A stretch of DNA of 10,303 bases from Thioalkalivibrio sp. Lineage in GTDB: Bacteria; Pseudomonadota; Gammaproteobacteria; Ectothiorhodospirales; Ectothiorhodospiraceae. The position numbers and the translations under genes were made by a program. Under the pieces are notes generated by a model. The model was not told where the DNA came from, did not search any database, and saw only the letters and a program-made list of their open reading frames with translations. The DNA lies in contig PWGH01000292.1 in assembly GCA_003555285.1 (NCBI GenBank), positions 1-10,303 on the forward strand, in the 5' to 3' direction. This document shows positions 5,784-10,303 of the stretch, piece by piece. Each line of letters starts with the position of its first letter. The stretch's first letter is position 1.

Positions 5784-6269
5784 TCAGCGCCGCGAGCAGG
5801 TAAACCGTTCGCCAGTGGCGTCTTCCAGAACCACCTGCCCCGGCATTTCGCTGACGATGTGCGCGGTCTCCGTGTGCGGCAATGGGGGCAGCATCGACGT
5901 AAGCTGTTGGATCACCAAGTGCTGCAGCTCGACCCCGCGCGTCGAACCCGGCGACAGTTCGAGGGTTTCGATGGCGAGGGTGAACTGCTGCCCGTCGCGC
6001 AGCCACTGCCCCTGACTTGCCGCCGCCAGCGTCAGCGGCCACGGTCCGAGCCGCACCACCGCCTCGCCTTCGCTGTCGTAGTGCCCCCCGGCATGCAACC
6101 GAGAACGCGTGCTCGCCTGCAGGGTCAGTTCGCTCTGCCCAACCGCGGCCAGATGCAGCCGCACCGGGCAATCCCAGGATCCCGTCAGCTCCGAGGCTGC
6201 GCCGGCCACGGACGACCCCAGCACCGCCACCGACAGCACCACCCTCTTCAGCCAGGATCGATCCAACAC
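5784..6269 (-). CDS. Small exported protein of unknown function
   Basis: A 161-residue protein with a clear Sec signal peptide: basic start (residues 2-9, DRSWLKRV), hydrophobic core VVLSVAVLGSSVAGA and a likely cleavage after residue 24-25 (VAGA-A). The mature part of about 137 residues is beta-strand-like (LTGSWDCPVRLHLAAVGQSELTLQA, GGHYDSEGEAVVRLGPWPLTLAA, GQWLRDGQQFTLAIETLEL), recalling small lipocalin-like or pilotin-like periplasmic domains, though I recognise no family. There are two cysteines in the mature part, C34 and C158, which could form a disulfide joining the ends. It has no lipobox, so it should be free in the periplasm or secreted. The start is GTG 6269, ten bases after GGGAG; TTG 6266 is an alternative. 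It lies 64 bases downstream of tRNA-Ser on the same strand with no terminator visible between, so it may share the tRNA transcript. Confidence 0.72.
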   Translation of the reverse strand: MLDRSWLKRVVLSVAVLGSSVAGAASELTGSWDCPVRLHLAAVGQSELTLQASTRSRLHAGGHYDSEGEAVVRLGPWPLTLAAASQGQWLRDGQQFTLAIETLELSPGSTRGVELQHLVIQQLTSMLPPLPHTETAHIVSEMPGQVVLEDATGERFTCSRR

Positions 6270-6333
6270 GTGTTAATCACTCCCGTACTCTTCGGTGCGT
6301 AGGGACAGCACGACCTGGGTTTCATTCAGCATA

Positions 6334-6421
6334 TGGCGGAAGGGGAGGGATTCGAACCCTCGGACGGTTGCCCGTCGCTGGTTTTCAAGACCAGTGCAAT
6401 CGACCACTCTGCCACCCTTCC
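6334..6421 (-). tRNA. tRNA-Ser (anticodon TGA)
   Basis: Reading the minus strand from 6421, the acceptor stem is GGAAGGG (6421-6415), pairing with CCCTTCC before the discriminator G at 6337. CCA is encoded (6336-6334). The anticodon loop is CTTGAAA with anticodon TGA at 6387-6385, between stems ACTGG and CCAGT-type complements. A long variable arm (CGACGGGCAACCGTCCGA-like), typical of serine tRNAs, precedes the T arm GAGGG-TTCGAAT-CCCTC. Total length of 88 with CCA suits a class II tRNA. It reads UCN serine codons. Confidence 0.97.
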
Positions 6422-6776
6422 TGCAAACGCGGTTCAGGCCCGAAACCGGCTAGCGCCCCGGGCCCCATCCTATGCCGGATATTCTCGGCGTTGAGGGCAG
6501 GGTTTACAACCGGGCCTTCAACATCGCATAGACCGGCGTCTATTCCGTTCATTATCATATTGCATTGGAGTTCCCCCAGGCTGCGGTATATCCTCGCCAA
6601 CCGATCCATTTACCATGATTTATGCGGGAACGCCCATCTCGAGTTGGCCGGGGTGCTTTTCCGAACCTTTCGAACGTGCGCCCCGTGCGGGCTCAGGAGA
6701 TCGACCGGCCTGCTGATCCGGCGGGGTGGCTCCGGTGCCTGGCTTGACCCGCCCTTCGCTGAGACCACGCCCGCTG
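6422..6776. other. Gene-free region between tRNA-Ser and sulP
   Basis: These 355 bases lie between the 5' end of tRNA-Ser (leftward) and sulP (rightward), so both promoters belong here. The central part (about 6535-6620) is markedly richer in A+T than the surroundings. A candidate rightward promoter is listed separately. No convincing leftward -35/-10 pair for the tRNA could be picked. Short open frames on either strand look random and no Shine-Dalgarno-preceded ORF was found. Confidence 0.55.
6565..6592 (+). promoter_or_regulatory. Candidate promoter for sulP
   Basis: TTGGAG (6565-6570) and TATATC (6587-6592) are separated by 16 bases in the AT-rich part of the intergenic region. The match to sigma-70 consensus is only partial (3/6 and 4/6). 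The predicted start would leave a leader of roughly 175 bases before sulP. Confidence 0.25.
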
Positions 6777-8870
6777 ATGAATAGCCTTCTGCTTCGCCTC
6801 TTCCCCTTCCTGCGTTGGCAACGGCCAACCGGCGAGATCCTGAAGGCCGACTTCTCCTCCGGTCTGGCGGTCGCACTGGTGCTGGTGCCCCAGTCGATGG
6901 CCTATGCCGCGCTGGCCGGGCTGCCTCCGGTGTATGGCCTGTACGCCTCGCTGCTGCCGGTGATCGTCGCGGCGCTCTGGGGTTCGTCGAATCACCTGGC
7001 CACCGGGCCGGTCGCGGTGGTCTCGCTGCTGACGGCCACGGCACTGATTCCGCTGGCGGGCGCGGGTTCCGGCGAGTACATCGCGTTGGCCATCGCCCTC
7101 GCCTTCCTGGTCGGCATCATCCAGTTGTCGATGGGCGTGCTGCGCCTGGGTGCACTGGTCAGCTTCATTTCTCATCCGGTGATCGTGGGCTTCACCAATG
7201 CGGCGGCGCTGATCATCGGTCTGTCGCAGTTGAACAAGCTCTTGGGCGTACCAATCGACACCAGCGGGCACTTCATGGTCGGGCTGTGGGGTGTGCTGAC
7301 CGAGATCGGCCGGCTGCACTGGCCGACGCTGGTCTTCGGGCTGGGAGCCATCGCGATCATGGTCGGCTTCAAGCGGGTGATGCCGAAGGTGCCTGGGGTA
7401 CTGGCGGCGGTGGTCATTGCGACCGCACTGAGCTGGATGGTCGGCTTCGAGCGCAAGGCCGACGTCGAGTTGGCGCAGATCGCCCCACCCGAGGTCTCGG
7501 CCCAGATCACGACGTGGTCCGAACTGCGGGACCAGACGGCGCAGCTCGACCAACAGATTCGGGAGCGTGAAGCCGCCATCGCGGACGCGCCCCCCGCCCA
7601 GGCCGCCGCGCTACGCTACGAGGCCGAGCTGCTGCGCATCGAGGCCGAACAGACACAGGCCGAGGCCGCGACCCTGCGCCAGGCCTTGCGAAACATCCGT
7701 TTCGCGCTGATTCCGGCAGCGAACGACCAGCCCGCGCGCCTGATCGCGCGCGAGGCGGTCGAGGCCGATCAACCGGTCGCCGGTCGCAACTGGCGCGTGG
7801 ACGGGGTCGTCGACGACCGGGTCCTGATCAACGCCGGCGGCACGGTGGTGGGCGATATTCCCGCAGGGCTGCCGTCCCTGGCCATGCCGGACTTGAGCCT
7901 GACCACCATCGCCGCCCTGTTCACCGCCGCTTTCGTGATCGCGCTGGTCGGCTTCACCGAGGCGATTGCCATTGCGCGGGCCATCGCCGGGCGCACGGGT
8001 CAACGGCTCGATCCGAACCAGGAGTTGATCGGACAGGGACTCGGCAACCTCGCCGGCAGCTTCAGCCAGGGGTATCCGGTCAGCGGCTCCTTCTCGCGCT
8101 CGGCGGTGAACCTGAATTCCGGCGGGCGCACCGGCCTGTCCTCGGTGGTCACGGCCGTATTGATCCTGCTGGTATTGCTGTTCTTGACACCCCTCTTCTA
8201 TCACCTGCCGGAGGCCGTGTTGGCGGCCATCATCATGATGGCGGTGATCGGGCTGGTGAATTTCAAAGCCATCCACCACGCCTGGCAGGCCAGCCGACAC
8301 GACGGTACGGCCGCGATTGTGACCTTCGTGGCGACACTGGCGGTCGCGCCGCAGCTGGATCTCGGCATTCTCCTCGGGGTTGCGGTGGCCCTCGGCTTAT
8401 TCCTGTACCGGACCATGCGCCCGCGGGTTTCCGAACTCGCGCGCTATTCCGACGGTACTTTGCGCGAGGCACAGCGCTATGGCCTGAAGGCCAGCGAGGA
8501 GATCGGGCTGCTGCGCTTCGACCGCTCGCTGTATTTTGCCAACGCGCCGTATTTCGAGGATGCGGTGCTGGAACAGACCGCGCGGCATCCCAACGCCAAA
8601 TACCTGATCGTGGTCGCCAAGGGGATCAACGAGATCGACGCCTCGGGTGAAGAGGTGATCCGTTCGTTGGTCGCACGCCTGCGGGCCCAGGGCGTCACCC
8701 TGGTGTTTGCCGGGCTGAAGGCGCAGGTGCTGGCGGTGATGGAACGCACGCACCTGGACGAGGTGATCGGCAAGGAGAACCTGTTCCGCTCCACCGACGC
8801 CTCGGTCGCCGCCATCCAGGCCCGCGTTAGTCAGGAGACGGACGATCCGCAGGAACCGCGCACCGCCTGA
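6777..8870 (+). CDS. SulP anion permease with STAS domain and large insertion
   Basis: A 697-residue inner-membrane transporter of the SulP/SLC26 family, which carries sulfate, bicarbonate or other anions, often with Na+ or H+. The first membrane half (about 22-222) has the family signature AVALVLVPQSMAYAALAGLP (31-50) followed by PVYGLYASLLP, and GSSNHLATGPVAVVSLL (69-85). The second half starts at GDIPAGLPSLAMPDLS (359-374) and includes GFTEAIAIARA (392-402), DPNQELIGQGLGNLAGSFSQGYPVSGSFSRSAVN (412-445) and further membrane helices to about 545. The C-terminal STAS domain (about 571-690) contains NEIDASGEE (618-626) with the conserved Ser 623. Unusually, about 135 residues (223-357, DNA 7443-7847) lie between the halves where relatives have a short loop; residues 247-308 are coiled-coil-like, rich in Ala, Glu, Gln and Arg. 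ATG 6777 fits the family start MNSLLLRLFPFLRW; GTG 6726 would add 17 odd residues. Neither has a good Shine-Dalgarno. Substrate unknown. Confidence 0.92.
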   Translation: MNSLLLRLFPFLRWQRPTGEILKADFSSGLAVALVLVPQSMAYAALAGLPPVYGLYASLLPVIVAALWGSSNHLATGPVAVVSLLTATALIPLAGAGSGEYIALAIALAFLVGIIQLSMGVLRLGALVSFISHPVIVGFTNAAALIIGLSQLNKLLGVPIDTSGHFMVGLWGVLTEIGRLHWPTLVFGLGAIAIMVGFKRVMPKVPGVLAAVVIATALSWMVGFERKADVELAQIAPPEVSAQITTWSELRDQTAQLDQQIREREAAIADAPPAQAAALRYEAELLRIEAEQTQAEAATLRQALRNIRFALIPAANDQPARLIAREAVEADQPVAGRNWRVDGVVDDRVLINAGGTVVGDIPAGLPSLAMPDLSLTTIAALFTAAFVIALVGFTEAIAIARAIAGRTGQRLDPNQELIGQGLGNLAGSFSQGYPVSGSFSRSAVNLNSGGRTGLSSVVTAVLILLVLLFLTPLFYHLPEAVLAAIIMMAVIGLVNFKAIHHAWQASRHDGTAAIVTFVATLAVAPQLDLGILLGVAVALGLFLYRTMRPRVSELARYSDGTLREAQRYGLKASEEIGLLRFDRSLYFANAPYFEDAVLEQTARHPNAKYLIVVAKGINEIDASGEEVIRSLVARLRAQGVTLVFAGLKAQVLAVMERTHLDEVIGKENLFRSTDASVAAIQARVSQETDDPQEPRTA

Positions 8871-8950
8871 CGCGGCCTGCGCAACACCGAGCGCGAAACA
8901 CCGGGTTGGTGGGCGCCTTAGAACACTCCGAGGGCAAGGGCAATGGGCTC

Positions 8951-9017
8951 GGTGGACTTCACCCACCCGACGCAAATCACCGCAGCCTGAACCTGGGCCG
9001 AGCGCAGCGGCCCCACC
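8951..9017. repeat. Degenerate REP-like repeat locus
   Basis: Two partial units of the repeat seen at 1800 and 5638. On the minus strand 8968-8951 reads GGGTGGGTGAAGTCCACC, keeping the GGTGGGTGAAG arm but with the loop deleted. On the plus strand 8995-9017 contains GGGCCGAGCGCAGCGGCC followed by CCACC, close to the right unit of the first locus. They are separated by CGACGCAAATCACCGCAGCC and neighbouring bases. The units point outward relative to the 1800-1887 pair, which suggests recombination or decay. The locus lies between sulP and yccA. Confidence 0.5.
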
Positions 9018-9073
9018 AAGAGCGCCTTCCAAACCCGTAGGCCACAGCCAACCCCAACACAAGGCGGTCTCGC

Positions 9074-9101
9074 TGGACAAGACCCCGCGTGTAGGTACAC
9101 T
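9074..9101 (+). promoter_or_regulatory. Probable sigma-70 promoter of yccA
   Basis: TGGACA (9074-9079, 5/6 to TTGACA) and TACACT (9096-9101, 4/6 to TATAAT) are spaced 16 bases apart and end 34 bases before the yccA GTG. This is the best promoter match I found in the window and lies just after the repeat locus, so yccA appears to be an independent unit from sulP. Confidence 0.5.
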
Positions 9102-9135
9102 AGTGCGCATCGATCGCTTTGCCAAGGAGCCCTCC

Positions 9136-9816
9136 GTGTCTGAAGAACGCCTGATCCACACCCGTGCCAGTACATCGTCCGCCGCCGAGACCATTCGCAC
9201 CAACCAGGTGATCCGCAGCACCTACCTCCTGCTGTCGATGACCCTGGCCTTCAGTGCGGTCACGGCCTTCACCGCGATGGCGATCAACGCCCCGCCGGTA
9301 CATTGGCTGATCATGATCGCCGTGCTGATCGGCGGCCCGTTCGCGATCAATGCGGTGCGCAACTCCGGCTGGGGCCTGGTCCTGACCTTCGCCTTCACCG
9401 GCCTGATGGGCTTCTTCCTGGGCCCGATCCTGAGCATGTACCTGGGGCTGCCCAACGGCTCGCAGATCGTCGGCAATGCCTTCGGCACCACGGCGGTGGC
9501 CTTCATTGCGCTGTCCGCCTACGCGCTGACCACCCGCAAGGACTTCAGCTTCCTGGGCGGCTTCATCGTGGTCGGCCTGGTGATTGCGATCGTCGCGATC
9601 GTCGCCAACCTGTTCCTGGCGATCCCGGCGCTGTCGCTCGCGATCTCCTCGGCGGTGGTGCTGCTGCTCTCCGCGGCCATCCTCTACGACACCAGCCGGA
9701 TGATCCACGACCGCGAGGCCAACTACATCATGATGACGGTGTCGCTGTACGCGAACCTCTACGTGATGTTCCTGCACATGCTGAACCTGTTCCATGCCTT
9801 CACCGGCAACGACTAA
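9136..9816 (+). CDS. yccA: Bax inhibitor-1/YccA family membrane protein
   Basis: A 226-residue inner-membrane protein with seven hydrophobic segments (about 28-50, 56-72, 79-103, 112-132, 138-160, 164-184 and 201-221). It matches E. coli YccA along its length: NQVIRSTYLLLSMTLAFSAVTA (23-44), FAFTGLMGFFLGPILSMYL (85-103), LSAYALTTRKDFSFLGG (126-142), AILYDTSRMIHDREANYI (181-198) and TVSLYANLYVMFLHMLNL (201-218). YccA binds the FtsH protease in E. coli and protects the SecYEG translocon from degradation when it is jammed; BI-1 relatives act as pH-sensitive calcium leak channels, with conserved aspartates such as D185 here. The start is GTG 9136: AAGGAG lies six bases upstream (9124-9129), whereas the GTG at 9103 falls at the promoter and lacks one. 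A strong intrinsic terminator follows 18 bases after the stop, so the gene is monocistronic. Confidence 0.93.
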   Translation: MSEERLIHTRASTSSAAETIRTNQVIRSTYLLLSMTLAFSAVTAFTAMAINAPPVHWLIMIAVLIGGPFAINAVRNSGWGLVLTFAFTGLMGFFLGPILSMYLGLPNGSQIVGNAFGTTAVAFIALSAYALTTRKDFSFLGGFIVVGLVIAIVAIVANLFLAIPALSLAISSAVVLLLSAAILYDTSRMIHDREANYIMMTVSLYANLYVMFLHMLNLFHAFTGND

Positions 9817-9834
9817 GCCTCGCCTGCCCTTGGG

Positions 9835-9868
9835 AACAAGCCCCGCACGCCGGGGCTTGTTTTCGTTT
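9835..9868 (+). terminator. Intrinsic terminator after yccA
   Basis: AACAAGCCCCG (9835-9845), a five-base loop, and its perfect complement CGGGGCTTGTT (9851-9861) form an 11-bp GC-rich stem. It is followed by TTCGTTT, a short T-rich tail. Position and structure are those of a Rho-independent terminator for yccA. Confidence 0.88.
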
Positions 9869-9912
9869 CGGGCACCGCTTTTACCGGCCGCCACCCCCAC
9901 CGAGACCCGATC

Positions 9913-10303
9913 ATGAAGGGCGTCTTCCTCGACCTGAACACCGTGGACCGGGACGACCTGGATCTGGAACCGCTACGCGCTACCCTCCCCCACTGGACCT
10001 TCCTGGCCCAGACCCGGCCCGAGGCGATCGCCGAGCAGATCCGCGATGTCGAGGTCGTGGTCACAAACAAGGTGGTGCTCGACCGCAAGGTCCTGGCCCA
10101 GGCACCGAAGCTGCGCCTGATCTGTGCAGCGGCCACCGGCACCAACAACATCGATGTGGCGGCCGCCGCTGAACGGAATATTTCAGTCTGCAACGCCCGC
10201 GACTACGCCACCGACTCGGTGGTGCAACACGTGTTCGCCTTCCTGCTGACTCTGGTGACCCGCATGGATGCCTACCGGACCGATGTGCGCGCCGGGCGCT
10301 GGA
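9913..10303 (+). CDS. D-2-hydroxyacid dehydrogenase, N-terminal part (cut by window end)
   Basis: The first 130 codons of an NAD-dependent D-isomer-specific 2-hydroxyacid dehydrogenase, closest in feel to glycerate dehydrogenase/hydroxypyruvate reductase (HprA-type) enzymes, which interconvert hydroxypyruvate and D-glycerate. The catalytic-domain start MKGVFLDLNTVDRDDLDLEPL (1-21) is followed by VEVVVTNKVVLDRKVLAQAPKLRLICAAATGTNNIDVAAA (47-86), where TNK and AATGTNNID carry the substrate-loop signature. Then come VCNARDYATDSVVQHVFAFLLTL (92-114) and VRAGRW (125-130). In full-length members (about 315-330 residues) the Rossmann NAD-binding domain follows and lies outside the window, so the catalytic Arg-Glu-His cannot be seen. 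ATG 9913 fits the family start; the Shine-Dalgarno is weak. It lies beyond the yccA terminator, so it is a separate transcription unit. Confidence 0.88.
   Translation, partial: MKGVFLDLNTVDRDDLDLEPLRATLPHWTFLAQTRPEAIAEQIRDVEVVVTNKVVLDRKVLAQAPKLRLICAAATGTNNIDVAAAAERNISVCNARDYATDSVVQHVFAFLLTLVTRMDAYRTDVRAGRW

Noticed and set aside
6273..6332. A 19-codon ORF (MLNETQVVLSLRTEEYGSD) between tRNA-Ser and the exported protein gene
   Set aside because: Its ATG is only one base past the tRNA CCA, leaving no room for a ribosome site, and nothing else supports it.
6334..6421. tRNA-Ser as an integration site for a mobile element
   Set aside because: No second copy of the tRNA 3' end, no integrase and no composition change are visible on either side.
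6693..7553. A 286-codon minus-strand ORF opposite sulP
   Set aside because: The translation is Gln/Arg/His/Asp-rich with no domain, lies entirely against the SulP frame and has no ribosome site.
9587..9606. Tandem GCGATCGTC repeats inside yccA
   Set aside because: They encode the repeated Ile-Val-Ala of a membrane helix and are explained by coding sequence.
1..10303. CRISPR array, prophage or defence-system genes
   Set aside because: No regularly spaced direct repeats, phage structural genes, nucleases or helicases were seen on either strand.

Overview
The window looks like chromosomal DNA from a high-G+C gammaproteobacterium. Codons strongly prefer G or C at the third position. The YccA-like, YchJ-like and 2-hydroxyacid dehydrogenase proteins resemble those of gammaproteobacteria, and hairpin-forming repeats with a GTGGGTGAAGCGCAGCGCAC core are scattered between genes. 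A Chromatiales/Ectothiorhodospiraceae-type host is my inference, not something the sequence proves. No phage genes, transposases, CRISPR arrays or large gene clusters are visible. It is mostly ordinary housekeeping and accessory DNA with several small oddities.

Left part (1-2078), minus strand: a DUF2177 membrane protein (116-529) and an ExoD-family membrane protein (882-1547) flank a decayed segment. That segment holds what looks like the N-terminus of a HigA antitoxin (563-682) with a very strong Shine-Dalgarno sequence. Just upstream are about nine codons resembling the end of its HigB toxin partner (694-723), and a 32-codon hydrophobic ORF (723-821). The stretch 1548-2078 has no gene but carries a small palindrome next to the exoD start and an inverted pair of REP-like hairpins.

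Middle part (2079-6421): a GltS-family sodium:carboxylate symporter (+) converges on a YchJ-like SEC-C protein (-). The YchJ gene is divergent from a GNAT acetyltransferase (+) that is preceded by an 11-codon leader ORF overlapping its start by ATGA. Next come a class I SAM O-methyltransferase (+), a second REP-like hairpin, a small secreted protein of unknown function (-) and tRNA-Ser(TGA) (-).

Right part (6422-10303), plus strand: a SulP anion transporter with a C-terminal STAS domain and an unusual insertion of about 135 residues between its two membrane halves; a third, degenerate REP-like locus; a YccA/Bax-inhibitor-1 membrane protein with a recognisable promoter and a textbook intrinsic terminator; and the first 130 codons of a D-2-hydroxyacid dehydrogenase cut by the window end. 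The genes do not form one pathway. Several are separate membrane-transport or membrane-quality-control units. The best candidates for a second look are the SulP insertion, the coupled leader peptide of the acetyltransferase, the higBA remnant and the REP-like repeat family.
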